From: Stenopsyche tienmushanensis | Taxonomy: Eukaryota > Arthropoda > Insecta > Trichoptera > Stenopsychidae | NCBI GenBank assembly: GCA_008973525.1 | Contig: WACJ01000516.1 | Location: forward strand, 1,488,001 to 1,552,000 | DNA length: 64,000 nt | Reading direction: 5' to 3' | Shown here: positions 25,382 to 36,667 of the stretch, piece after piece | Position numbering within the stretch: the stretch's first letter is position 1 | Layout: the number at the start of each line of letters is the position of its first letter | Translations under genes and position numbers: made by a program | Notes under the pieces: generated by a model | Database searches by the model: none | Told to the model about the DNA's origin: nothing | Seen by the model: the letters and a program-made list of their open reading frames with translations, nothing else

Positions 25382-25979
25382 TATAATAAACATCACTAAA
25401 TGAATTTATTCAAGCTCTCCCAGCTATGTTTCCTTAATATCGAAATATTTAAATTTATAAAATATCTTCTTCAATTATTTAAAATATCTCAAATTTAATA
25501 TCAAAAATCTATTGTCAGAAATGTATTTATACAATTTTTCCATTCCAAAATTATTAATTTAGTCACTTCACAAAAAAACGAGTCTTTTTAAAAATATCAA
25601 TAATTGTTATTGCCAAATAACGATACGTTGTTTTAGAGGAAGCCATTGTCATCGATTCTTTGCCAAAGAATACGTATTTTGATATTTTTGTAATCATGCC
25701 AGGGTATAATGTTTTTTTACGAACATGAACGTTACTGTAACAACATTCAACTGGCTCGTACGTAAAAGTGAAATTATGAGGATGTTTACAATGAAATTAG
25801 GGTCATCGCAATTTCCAATCGTAAATTGAACGACTTGCCTTGTAGATAAGACACATTTTGTTGGAAATGCATGTGAAAATATGCAACAATATAAGGGAAT
25901 ACAATATAATTTCAAGGACTGTATAGATGAAATTTATATTGAATAGTTACCTTTAAAAAACCCTATCGAATTTTAAATA

Positions 25980-26705
25980 TGTTATTTGGATCATTTGGCA
26001 AAAAATAAGACATCTATGGTATTTAATCAAATCAAATCCACTTTAAATTCTTGCTGGAAAAAACTGTGGCCAGAAATAGCCTCTGGAGAAAATATTTTAC
26101 CACCAATAGAATATGAATACCAAAGGATAATAAACATTTATCGCAATATTGGTGGAGTTTTGATGACATAGATATTCATAACATCCAAGAAATATTGGAG
26201 GATCGTACGTTGAACGAAGACGAATTAGTTGAAATATTAAATGAATCTACCACAATTAATAATTCAGAAAGCAGTGTCAGCGAATTAGCTACATGTTCCA
26301 CATTAGAAAAAAAAACAATGAAGGCATAGAATTGGCTATTAAATGATTATTTTTTAATAGAAAATGATCCTATAATGGAAAGAATATTAGAATTAAAGAG
26401 AGAATTACAACAGATTATGAAACCTTATAATGAAATACGTAAATATTTATACGCTAAAAACAGACAATCGTTTACTAACGAATTTTTGAAGGTTAAAACA
26501 AGAAACACTCCAGAGCTCTCTGATGATGGAAACCCACAACAGATCTCGAAAAAGAATAAAACATAGAATTATGTGATTAAAGTTTTTCTTCAATTAATTT
26601 CATAAATTTATGTGTTTATTAAAAAAAATTAAATTACAAACTTGTATTACACGACGTTTTTACTGAACCATATAATCGTGTTATACGAGGCTCGAATGTA
26701 GTTTG
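25980..26705 (+). pseudogene. Second Tigger/pogo transposase relic
   Basis: Broken frames encode LNSCWKKLWPE, the Tigger-typical motif, followed by an acidic stretch (NIQEILEDRTLNEDELVEI) and a charged tail with MERILELKRELQQIM. Stops at about 26168 and 26327 interrupt it. The sequence near 26670-26705 (CGTGTTATACGAGGCTCGAA) looks like a terminal repeat of a different Tigger subfamily from the element at 20604. The catalytic core is missing. Confidence 0.75.
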
Positions 26706-28836
26706 TATTTTCTTCGCCAAGAACGCAGTATTAAATCATATTATCTAGCAGTTTGAAAGATTGCTGTCTTTCAGAATTATGTTTGAGAAGCTCACTAAAA
26801 AGCAAACTAGCCTTCATAAAGTGATATCGCTCCTAGATGTAGAGTTTTGCAGATAACCAAATTATCAAAGATGTTAGAATGAAGGATAAGAACATTCAGA
26901 TCCTATCAGAAATTGATAATTTTTTGAGATACATATATTGGATAGAAAATATAATGAATCTCACGAAGGTTAAAAATAATATTTTTCGTTGCCGAAGCAG
27001 CATGTGTTCTAGTGTTATTATACAGAAATATAAACTTTCATCCAATATGACTATTAATTGATCACTATACTATTTTGCTATGTTTTTCCCGGTATAAATT
27101 GCTCATAATACATAGCTGCTGTCAAATTCGAAACTCATTTTTAATTGTAAAGAACAGCATTATTTTAGTGATCTAGTGAGTTTCACTAATCCATTGTTTC
27201 ATTCTAATGCATGTTTGCCTCATTTAAAAATGAATACAAAACAATATTGACAAAAACAGTGCAAAAATAGAGCTGTTACCGAAATACACCGATCAAAATA
27301 AAGAGATTGTATCACACCACAATTTGTATCATCTGGGTATTCAAAAACGACTTTTTTAAAATATGAAAAATATAATGAAAAGTTATTGAATTGAATGTTT
27401 ACGTTTTAATACCCATAGGAAAAAAACACATTTTCTTCAAGACGATTGTATACTTGTGATCACGATCGTTCCTCGTGTATTTGAATTTTTCCATTGCAGT
27501 AATCAAAAGTCAGAAATCACCACTGGCGTAATCAGAAATAAAATGCAATATCTCGATCTAATTGTAAAAATAGCCTTGTATATACATTGCCTTGAACAAC
27601 AGTAATATTAAAAGCAATGATATCGAAAACTGTCCACATGTATTATATATAGTCTATAAACAATGGTTATTTGCGATAGAACAATCAATTGATTTGTTGA
27701 ATGAAGTCATCTCTTTGATGTGTTGTGTTATTTTAGTCCGATGAAAATAGACATTTCCCACGATTAAGTACTTGATGGACTGCTTACCATAAACTATTTA
27801 TGGAATACCATTAAATAATCATAAATATTTATTTATGTTTGATTATAAGCGGCCGTGACTGAACCCGGGACTTACATCACAGGAATTTATTTCGGGTATT
27901 GGAACAAGGTTGGATGTAACGTGTTCGCGGTCGGACTTATACTTGAATTATACGATCTCATGACTTTGTTTTATTCTTGGAAAGTGTTAAATCAAAAACA
28001 ATGCACACTGAAATAGATTCAGAATAAAATAAAATAAACTCTGATGGAAAAGGGAAGCTCATTTGTTTAGCAAACGTTTAAACAATGCATGAATCTCTTT
28101 GATAGTGTTTATTTATATTTGTAGAGTTACCTCGTTAATAAACACTTGATGTTTGGTGCAGTGCGCTTCCTTTGAAATTTTGATGCGCGCGCATCTAAAT
28201 ATATTCAGAGCATGCAGTACATGAATGTCCAATCAATTAGATTGGCTTCTGCCAAGTTAGAAAATAGTTTTCATTTGATATCTTTATTTTGCTTTTTTAA
28301 TATGATTGAATTTCCACAGCGGTTTATTATATAATGAAGATTGACACCACTAATGTTCATGGCCAAATCATAGGTAGAGAGTCTCGTGGTGTCAAATTTT
28401 GGATGAAATAAATATATTCATTCTAGAAAAAAATACTAATCTGTAATAAATCTATATCAATTATCATATCATAATTTGTCGAAATATGTATTAAAAAGCT
28501 CGGTAATTTTCTTTGCCTAATTTATTGACCCAAACAGTATTTCTTTTAGATTAGATTTGACTTTATGAAAGAAAAAAAAAATGGAGCCTCAGTCAAAAGT
28601 CCAGATCTTGTTTATAGGATTGTAGATCTACTGCTGCTCAATCTCTTTCAAAATTACATTCTTGATATTAAAGAAACTTGGATTTGATGCCGTTTCATCT
28701 ATTAACTTCAAACGATGCGTGACAGTAAACTATTAAAGTAACGTGATTGAAACTTGCAGTTATTATATATGCTTGTCTAAGGTCAATAACAATACATTCT
28801 GCCATTAGTTTCAATTTGAGTTTTCTTCCTACAATT
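26706..28836. other. Non-coding stretch
   Basis: Two kilobases with no supported gene. Around 27848-27945 there is a GC-richer island with a GCGGCCGT and a CCCGGG word. It has no open frame worth reporting. Confidence 0.45.
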
Positions 28837-29850
28837 GTCTAGACCAGAAGTCGGCAAGAGCGGCTCTTTGTATAGATGTTTGCGGTTCTTCGGTTATAAA
28901 CTCCAATTTCATCTTAAGCAACCTTATAACTTATGAGTTTATGAGATATAGTTTAAATATTTTGTTTTATTATTACCTACTATTTCCCACAGGTTTTCGA
29001 GTTTTTCAATTCCTCTTTTGAAAATTTTTTCTGGCATTGAGTCAAAATAGGTACAAATATGATTTTCGACTTCAGTTGCGTTTCGAAAGCGTTTATCCCT
29101 TAGAAAATGTGCCAAATGTCGAAAAAGATGATAATCTGTCGGAGCTAGGTCTTGTGAATATGGAGGGTGTAGAAGTTATTCCCACTTTAATTCACTGATT
29201 TCTTCAGTCGTCTTCTTCGCCTTATTGCAGAATCACTGAATTGTTCTTAATTAATTCTTTCCAATTGCTGACAATACACAACTGAAACTATTGTTTCGCC
29301 AGGTTTCATAAATGTATAATGAATAATTCCTTGAATATCCCAACCAACGCACAAAAGAATCTTGTGGGTCGTCAATCCAGGCTTCTGAGTTGGAAATGGT
29401 TTTTGTCTCAGGGAAAATCATTGACGTTTACGACTTATGTTATCATAAACAACCAATTTTTCCTTGTGCTTTCTTATGAATGAGAAGGAGCTTTATATAA
29501 AAATAATACTGTTTTCTATGGCAATTCCTTATTTTTTAAAAAGCTTGCACCTCGGGAACCCATTTCCTTTTGAATCAATCTTCAAAAATCTCCATCTACG
29601 CCCCTTTCTGGCTATAATAATCGACAGGAAATTTTTTATTTGCTTTCTTAATCACCAAAAGTTTCATCTTATGAGTTCCTTATACGTTTTCGTGACACAA
29701 CAATTATCCTTTCTTTGGATGATGTAAGTCCAAGAGCGGATAATCGATAGTACACTGTACATATATGCGGTTCCCTGGTATGTTTGTTATCCTGTTTTTA
29801 TGACAATTTGGCGCTTCTCATTTGATAAACTGTCGACCCCTGGTCTAGAC
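28837..29850. mobile_element. hAT-type element with 8-bp target duplication
   Basis: GTCTAGAC at 28837-28844 is repeated exactly at 29843-29850, directly outside the inverted ends CAGAAGTCGGCA and TGTCGACCCCTG (reverse complement CAGGGGTCGACA). An 8-bp duplication with CAGGGGTCGGCA-like termini is diagnostic of hAT. Subterminal words GCGGTTC recur in opposite orientation near each end (28889 and 29768). The interior is not hAT transposase but a mariner relic, so this is a nested insertion. Confidence 0.85.
28960..29650 (-). pseudogene. Mariner transposase relic nested in the hAT element
   Basis: The reverse strand gives degraded mariner sequence in order: KLVVYDNISRK, QKPGLTTHKILLCVGWDI, then QGIIHYTFMKPGETI, and further on DYHLFRHLAHFL with NATEVENHI and KRGIEKL. 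These match the conserved blocks around and after the second catalytic Asp of mariner transposases. Several stops and frameshifts make it non-functional. Its own terminal repeats were not located. Confidence 0.75.
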
Positions 29851-30962
29851 TGAGCTGTTCAACGTCTTTGTTAATATCATCAATCTAGTATAATCAAGAT
29901 TTTCTGACAAATCTGCTACCATTATGATCTGCTCAGACAAAAGACAAAACTGACCGTTGACGCTTCGCTGTACATATCCATGGCTTCCAAGTTCGATCTC
30001 ATCGACTAGATATTTGGATCGAAAGAGGCACATTTATTCATTTTCTATCTCCAAAAACCCATAATTTCGATTTTTATATTTTAGCTCGGATTATTTATGA
30101 TTGACCCTGAGTTATCTATTTTATGATCAACATAAGTATCAAGTTCAAGGATGTAAATATGATTTTTATTTTATAACATTGGATTAATTACTTTTATCAC
30201 GGTGATACGCGCACCACAAGTTGAAAACCACTTTTATACTTATAAGTGTTTATGAAGGCCCTAAGAAAATTTCGTTTCAATTTGTGTGCCAATTTAAGAT
30301 TTATACCGATTTTTAAATCGAATTGGTGTTGATGGAGATGATTCGCATAGGCCCAGTCTCACTACTTAATAGCCACACCTTGAATTTACATTTAATACAA
30401 ATGAGCTTGCACTCTTAATACATTTGAGATAATCCAAAAAAAAGCATCCATCTGCTCAACTTCGTGAATTTATCTCATATGTAAAGTTAAAAGTCATAGT
30501 CATAGATCGTGAATTTTCTGTTAAATACTAAAATAATGCCAAGATGTGCCATTATATAAAATGAAAAATATGGTTTAAAATGAGGAATTGCTTTATGATG
30601 TTAACATTGCACGTATGCCAAAATTTAAAAATATTTTAATGATATTGGTATTGAAAACAAATTCGCTTTTAATTTTTCGATCGATCTTCCACCTTTCATT
30701 CGCTTTCTTGGTCTTGGCACCTGTCAGTCAAGACCACGCTAAATTCATTCAAAGTCAATGCGGCTTGAATCGATGACGAGACCATGGCCAATGTCAAACA
30801 TCTGGCCCATCGTCCTATTTTTGCAGATTATTAATCGTCGTCCGTAATAATGCTCTAATTCTATTCACCATTGTCAATGTCTATTTTCAATGTCAAAAAT
30901 AAATTAATTTTGGATATTGCGAAATGGTTTCCCTGTTATCTCAGGTTCAGATATAGCTCCGG

Positions 30963-31054
30963 TCAGTCAGTCTCCTGCGGCATCAGAGTGCGGATTTGTT
31001 CCGAGTGGTCGAATAATTGAGCCGGTTAACCCAACAATCTTACATAATTGTACT
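30963..31054 (+). promoter_or_regulatory. Candidate AK1 promoter/initiator and 5' UTR
   Basis: GGTCAGTCAGT near 30960-30970 matches the arthropod initiator TCAGT. The next 90 bases are GC-richer than the surroundings and contain no ATG until the proposed AK1 start. A transcript starting here would carry a short leader and splice directly after ATG. This is inferred from sequence alone. Confidence 0.4.
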
Positions 31055-33283
31055 ATGGTACGTAATGAATTCGAACTCATGACCCCTGTGTTAATTGCAA
31101 TAAAATGCATTCGTGTTATTTCATTTGTATCTGGATTAACGACATGAATCATTCAAATAACGAACGAGCATTTGGACAATTTGTGCGATGTTTAATTGAA
31201 ATTGTTGTGTTGGGGTCATTGGATGTTATCGTCGTCGAAAACTAGTAATGACTCGCTATGGAAACTGTTTGATTTTTAATTGAATTCGTTGAATTGAGCA
31301 CCCAATGTTAATTGAATGTCACGTCTTTGGAAGATGCACATGATTCAATATATCGATGTAATAAATTAGATGCAATTCGAGAAACGCAATTGTTAATTAG
31401 AAGAAGGGGAAACATGTGCATGGGATGAAGATCGTATTAAAATAGTGCATTGGCATGCAGTATGATAAAACGTTTATCCATATTGCGTCGATTCGCGAAA
31501 TATATTCTTGTAATATTCTTAAGAGATTTTTAAAGGCATGTAAATTCAGTGTTTTCGAATCAAAAATATTATTCATGCTCAAAATAATTCATCCATATTG
31601 CTCGATTGTATAAAATGGGTATGTTAATTATTTTTTTTGGATCTAAATATTAGGATATATGCAATAGTTTTGATCTATTTTTATACAATTAAAAAATAAA
31701 TTAAAATCAAGTGTTCGTAGAGTGGAATAGTAGATGAAATATTTTCATCATATCAACAAATATGGAAAATCAGAAGTATTCATATTTATGATCGCTTATC
31801 ATGATCCAGATTATGGTAAATGATAATATGATAAACGTTAAGAAATTATTCCCAAGCGATTAAAATACTTCGCCAAAAATAATTATTTGATGTGGGCGAT
31901 CTCCATAGGAGACATTCCTATGAGAATAATATAGTGTTTTAATATTACTTTCCACGTGTGATTAAATTAGAATATTTGCTTAGGAATTTTTAGCAGAAGA
32001 TCTATGATTTTATGGCGAAATCGTTATTGCTTTATAACGATATTTTAATTATTGTTGCAAATTTATTCACTCATAGGCGATGCTGTATGACTTTATTTAA
32101 TGCTTCAGTATTTATACATATTTTCACATTCATAAAATCGAGCTAAATTCAAATTGAGGCGATCGATCGAAAATATGAATACTTTCTATCTTCAATATTT
32201 ATTTAAATGATAAAAATTTTATCTCCGATATTCAACTTACTATATCAGCACATCTGTAATGTGACATACAATCACTTTTACTGTAGATATTTTTATATTG
32301 GTAAAACTGAATATAAATACAATATATCAGCATTCAGACAGATTTTATGAAAATACGTCAAAACTTTTGCATCATACCTATTTTGAATGATTCCCATACA
32401 GCATATTACAATTCACATCATGTCCATGCGTATAAAAGTCGCTTTATTAAGTGCTTAGTTTGATATTTCCTGTCGTCTGATATCCTATCATGACAGCCAA
32501 ATTAGTCTTCATGAAACAAATCATAAGTTTATCTACATTGTGTACGACAATCTATTTTATAGTGTTTTATTGACAAACATTTCATGTGATTTTATACATA
32601 TTTGACAGGCTCCAATCGATTTGACTCCACTGCGTGACGCCAAGCTTCCAGTCGTCTGGGTTCTTGGAGGACCAGGATCCGGCAAAGGAACCCAATGCGA
32701 TAAGATCATAGCCCAATATGGATTCACTCATTTATCCACCGGTGATCTTCTCAGAGCAGAAGTCGCCAGTGGTTCGGACAGAGGCAAAAATCTCACAGCC
32801 ATCATGGAAAAGGGAGAACTCGTTCCAAATGACATCGTGCTGGATCTGCTGAAAGAGGCGATGCTCAGCAAAGTATCCTCATCTAAAGGATTTTTGATTG
32901 ATGGATACCCACGCGAGAAAGATCAAGGAGTAGCCTTCGAACAGGAGATCTTACCATGCACGATCATTTTATATTTTGATGCTTCAGAAGAAACGCTAAC
33001 AAAGAGACTGTTGGGTAGAGCCGAGAGCTCCGGTCGTGCTGATGACAATGCTGATACCATCAAATTAAGATTGAAGACCTTCTTGAAGAACAATGATCTC
33101 GTTCTTGCATTGTATCCAGAAAAATTGAAGCGGGTAATTATCTGCATCATTTATCAACCAGTTTTAATTGATATTGAGTCGATTTTAAGCAATTTGAATT
33201 TATTTTTTCAGATCAATGCCGAAGCGTCCGTTGATGATATCTTTGCCCAAGTACAAAAAGAAATGAATGCTATCATCAGTTAA
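31055..33283 (+). CDS. AK1: Adenylate kinase isoenzyme 1, cytosolic type
   Basis: Exons 32609-33133 and 33212-33283 encode a complete short-form adenylate kinase (ATP + AMP to 2 ADP). It has P-loop [27 protein letters not shown] and GRADDN, all canonical. Exon 32609 starts at a codon boundary with APIDLTPL, while insect AK1 proteins commonly start MAPID. The likely partner is ATG 31055-31057, directly followed by the donor GTACGT, which gives about 199 residues, the usual length. The last intron (78 bp) is a multiple of three without a stop. The body is certain; the first exon is inferred. AATAAA at 33395-33400 is a likely poly(A) signal. Confidence 0.9.
31890..32150. repeat. Interspersed repeat R4, copy 1
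   Basis: It matches 51515-51785 in several ordered blocks: 'atctccat' followed by 'ggaga/gggaca', 'attattgttgcaaatt', 'cactca', 'ggcgatgctgta/ggcggccctgta', 'acattttcaaatccataaaatcga'. The copies are diverged. The class is unknown; it lies in the AK1 first intron. Confidence 0.5.
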
Positions 33284-33394
33284 TCAACATTGTTTCCTAA
33301 AATTTTCTGCATCTCCATCAGATGCTACCTTTTCTATTTATTAATTAACTTTACTTTTAATATTTATAATTTAAGATACTAATATTATTAATAT

Positions 33395-33400
33395 AATAAA
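33395..33400 (+). promoter_or_regulatory. Likely AK1 poly(A) signal
   Basis: AATAAA lies 112 bases after the AK1 stop codon, the first canonical hexamer downstream and at a typical distance. Confidence 0.5.
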
Positions 33401-34117
33401 AATAATAAGTCGCATATATACTTTTTTATTTTTACAAAATCCAATTTTTTTACATATTGTCAATGAAAATCATAAACGAAACGGTTGTCATATTTTAAAA
33501 TGCTGTTCATCAACACTTATATTTAAACTATGATATTTATTTGAAAACAATTTTTTTAATCTTGATGGTCACTTTCAATTTAAATAACGTTTGACCTCCT
33601 ATCTGGCCTTCTAAGAAACACAAGATAATGTCCAAATATTCACAAAATATCTATATAAATGAATTACTGTTTTACAACAATTATTTGACTATTTTTTACA
33701 TTTATTTTCTGAAGGCTTAATTTTTCAATTAATGATTGATAATTTTTACGTTCTAATAGATTAGTAAACGTACAAAATAAATCATTAATTACAAGTAATT
33801 TATCGAATTATCATGCAAGTATTATTAATAATAACAGTTTGCTCGCCATGTATCTTAAGTAAATTTTATAGATATTTTATATAATTTTGTCATAATCGGG
33901 AACTCAATACAAGATACGATGATGAAAAACCTCGTATTACAAAAAGCTACATCATAATAACATTAATTTAAATTTGAGAAGATCTAAAATTACCTCTATC
34001 CATTCAAAATAGAGTGTAATTAATGTAAGAGTGATCTACGTTGATCTTACATCTTAATTTAATTGTGATTGTAAATAGTAGAATAACAACAAGAACATTA
34101 AAGATGACATATTACTG

Positions 34118-34225
34118 TAAGTTTGTAGGATTTATTTTGAAGAAATTGTGAAAAAATTATCCCAAATGTAGAAGAAAAAATTTGAAGTGAAAAATCCTAC
34201 AAACTTATTGAGTGATGTGTTATGT
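34118..34225. mobile_element. Mini inverted-repeat element, Tc1/mariner-like end
   Basis: AAGTTTGTAGGATTT (from 34119) and AAATCCTACAAACTT (34192-34206) are near-perfect inverted arms about 60 bases apart. The outer right part, TTATTGAGTGATGTGTTA, is repeated almost exactly at 49086-49103 beside a Tc1-like relic. It is probably a strongly deleted Tc1/mariner copy. Confidence 0.6.
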
Positions 34226-34344
34226 AAGGAGACTCAAATATTTGGTCATTTGGATAAATTATCTTACAGTTTATATGAAGCTTGCTCCTTCATACTACAT
34301 AGATACATTTTAGAGAAAGCACTTTAAATGGGGAAAATAATCGA

Positions 34345-34740
34345 TTAAGTCTAATACTGGGCATAATGGAAAAGCAATTTCCGAAGAAATCTTCCAAAGT
34401 GAATGGATACAAAGTGAATGCGCTGCCAAATGAACCGTAAGCTGCTTAATGAATACTCGGGGATCTTAGACAAAGAGTAGAAACCATGCAGTGGAAATAT
34501 AAGACTATCGATAAAAAATTTAGACTGTAAAATCTGTTGGGAATGTTATGATAACTGTTTCCTGGAATGATAAAGGATTTGGAAGGAAAGAGGAAAGGAA
34601 GACTTTCATAACAGGAGGAGCTATTGTTTATACAATCATTACTCTGTGAGAGCCCATCAAATAAAAAAGGCGATGAAAGCTCACAAAATGGGTGCTATTT
34701 CTATATAATATCACACCTTCATTAACCATACAATCTAGAT
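34345..34740 (+). pseudogene. Mariner transposase relic
   Basis: Degraded frames encode ETMQWKYKTIDKKFR, the block ahead of the second Asp in mariner transposases. NLLGML, LFPGMI, FITGGAIVYT, KLTKWVLFLYN and a TPS word follow, equivalent to the conserved ..GVLFLQDNAPSH block. Many stops are present. The N-terminus is not recognisable. Confidence 0.65.
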
Positions 34741-35144
34741 TTATCCGAAAAGGAATACCCGTTTAGAATGATAAAAAAGTAAATGAAGTAACGATAACCA
34801 TGTTTAACGAACAAATTTGGGAGATCGGATGTGCTAATATTTCTGATCGATCGCCTCTATCCAGATTTAGTCTGGTTTCTTGGATCTGATAAGATAAAAT
34901 ATTGAGGTCGGAGGAGGAAATTCGTACAAATCCGCTTTTAAATTTCTATTTAACCCTAAACTACAAATCTACGTCAAAACGACGTGTACGCTAACAAATA
35001 TAGTTAATATCTTTTTAATGCGTGAGGTTAGCACTTTGTGGTTTCGAATCAATTACGTCGCCGCCAGAAGCTATCGAGGAATGGTCGCATTGCATTGGTA
35101 AGTGTCACCATTTTGATAATATTAATATAATACACGTCACTTCG

Positions 35145-35373
35145 AACCTGAATCGTATCCTGAATAAACGTATTGATGAATGCTTTCACGACCGTCTCGA
35201 TAGGGAGTGTGGGAGGTTTGTAAAGACTGAGTAGTTTTCTTCTAAATATAGTGGAAAACTATTCTAGATGACCTTTTTGATTCTACTGGAAAGGGCTTTC
35301 TGGAGTGCAAAAAGTCCAATCCCTCCTTTCCTCGCTAGGGCGTTGCCGGGCTAGAATGAAGACATACGTGACA
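35145..35373 (+). repeat. Interspersed repeat R2, copy 2
   Basis: About 230 bp that matches 40780-41018 closely. Both copies encode a short tail of the form NKRIDECFHDRLDRECG ending VKTE and a stop, followed by 'gaaaactattctaga', 'gattctactgga' and 'gcgttgccgggctagaatga'. It may be the 3' end of a non-LTR retrotransposon, but the class is not established. Confidence 0.65.
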
Positions 35374-35743
35374 ATTGGAAGGCAGTGGGAAATCATCACA
35401 TTTAAAATATTTTCCTTAGAAAAGTCTTTTATGGAAATCTTCCACGTCTAATAACGGATTTAAATATAATGAATTATTGTGAGATTATTTTAAAAACTAA
35501 AAAAATATTTATTTCAATAGGTTGTTTCAATAAAAATATGAAAATGTTCAACACAACTGGAGGTGTGTATTTATCCAGTGATGGACATCATTATTGTGTA
35601 CAAAACGACAAGTTAATTATATTCCGCATTCTAAATTATAGCTTTGAGCATAAGTAATATGAGGTTCCATCTGTGGTTCGTCATTGTCAGATTTTCTCTC
35701 AAAACTGACATTTTTTTTGTATAAAACAAAAAACATAGCATCA

Positions 35744-36667
35744 ATGCTGCAAGTATCCAAATATTTGTTCATTGTCTGTATATTCATAATATGCTTGCAA
35801 GTGTTTCACGCTCAGAATATTTGTAAATCAACGTCTGAAAGAAATACTCCAAATTACTATCTAACAGCATCGTGTTATCGATCCACATTGAAAATAATCG
35901 CTACGGCTTATTATAATGTATTGGAGAAATGTAAAAAATTGGCAGTCGAAACAAGGGGGATGGCATTTAATTTCAGTAGAATGAAAATGAAACATAGGCC
36001 TAAAAGAAATATAACGAAAATAAAAACATGCGAAGTGCTCTCGTGTCCTGAAATAGAAAATTCGACGTCGTTAATCCAAGACTCCAGATATGATTATTAT
36101 AGCATTTTTGCAAATCCTATTCGTAAGTTAATCAATTTTATTAATGTGATTTTTAATCAAAAGCGTATGATAAGTTTTTATCATTTAATTTCAGCGCCGA
36201 TTAACTCGACGTGCATCGAAAGAGTCGGAGTATTCGTTTATCATCTAACAAAGAAGACTTATTCAGCAGCAAAGCACATATGTCGACAATTAGGCGCAGA
36301 TTTAGCTGACATCGCCACAGAAGATCGCACTTATAAACTATCTCAGCATTTGGACAATCTGTTTAACGGCGGCGGTTTTAAACAAATTTATATCGGGATG
36401 GACGATATTGATATTGAAGGCAGATTTCTGCGGTCGAATGGGGAATTGCTGACTTGCACGACTTTTCGTGCCTGGGCACCTGGAAATCCAAAACGAAGAA
36501 TACCAAGACACAGCTGTGTGACGTTGGACTCGGTCAATATGTGGCGAGTGGTTAATTGCGACGATCTTCGTCCTTTCATCTGTGAAATATATCCCGATGG
36601 CTGGTATGGCGATTATGACGATTCTATACTTGAAAACTGCTTCGATGTCATAATCGATGAATTCTAA
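35744..36667 (+). CDS. Secreted C-type lectin-domain protein
   Basis: Exons 35744-36122 and 36195-36667 give 283 residues. The start was chosen because it opens a clear signal peptide (residues 1-23, hydrophobic core YLFIVCIFIICLQVF, A23 before the likely cut). Residues 25-130 are Cys-containing and unassigned. Residues 133-257 form a C-type lectin domain: Cys133, HIC, SAAKHICRQLGADLADI, IYIGMDD, AWAPGNP, HSCV, VNCDD, FICE. The sugar-binding EPN motif is replaced by GNP and the usual WND by WRVVNCDD, so classical calcium-dependent mannose binding is unlikely. The 72-bp intron is a stop-free multiple of three, so the unspliced frame also stays open. An immune or recognition role is typical of the family but is inference here. 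Paralogues in insects are numerous, so no symbol is given. Confidence 0.85.
   Translation: MLQVSKYLFIVCIFIICLQVFHAQNICKSTSERNTPNYYLTASCYRSTLKIIATAYYNVLEKCKKLAVETRGMAFNFSRMKMKHRPKRNITKIKTCEVLSCPEIENSTSLIQDSRYDYYSIFANPIRKLINFINVIFNQKRMISFYHLISAPINSTCIERVGVFVYHLTKKTYSAAKHICRQLGADLADIATEDRTYKLSQHLDNLFNGGGFKQIYIGMDDIDIEGRFLRSNGELLTCTTFRAWAPGNPKRRIPRHSCVTLDSVNMWRVVNCDDLRPFICEIYPDGWYGDYDDSILENCFDVIIDEF

Larger units (their letters stand above)
33284..35743. other. AK1 3' UTR and intergenic sequence up to the lectin gene
   Basis: The first 120 bases are AK1 3' UTR ending near AATAAA at 33395. Beyond that lie a mariner-type inverted repeat, a mariner transposase relic and an R2 repeat copy, listed separately. 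No host gene was recognised. Confidence 0.6.

Noticed and set aside
30917..31152. Open frames on both strands around the AK1 first exon
   Set aside because: The region is better explained as AK1 5' UTR plus intron start. Neither translation matches a known family.
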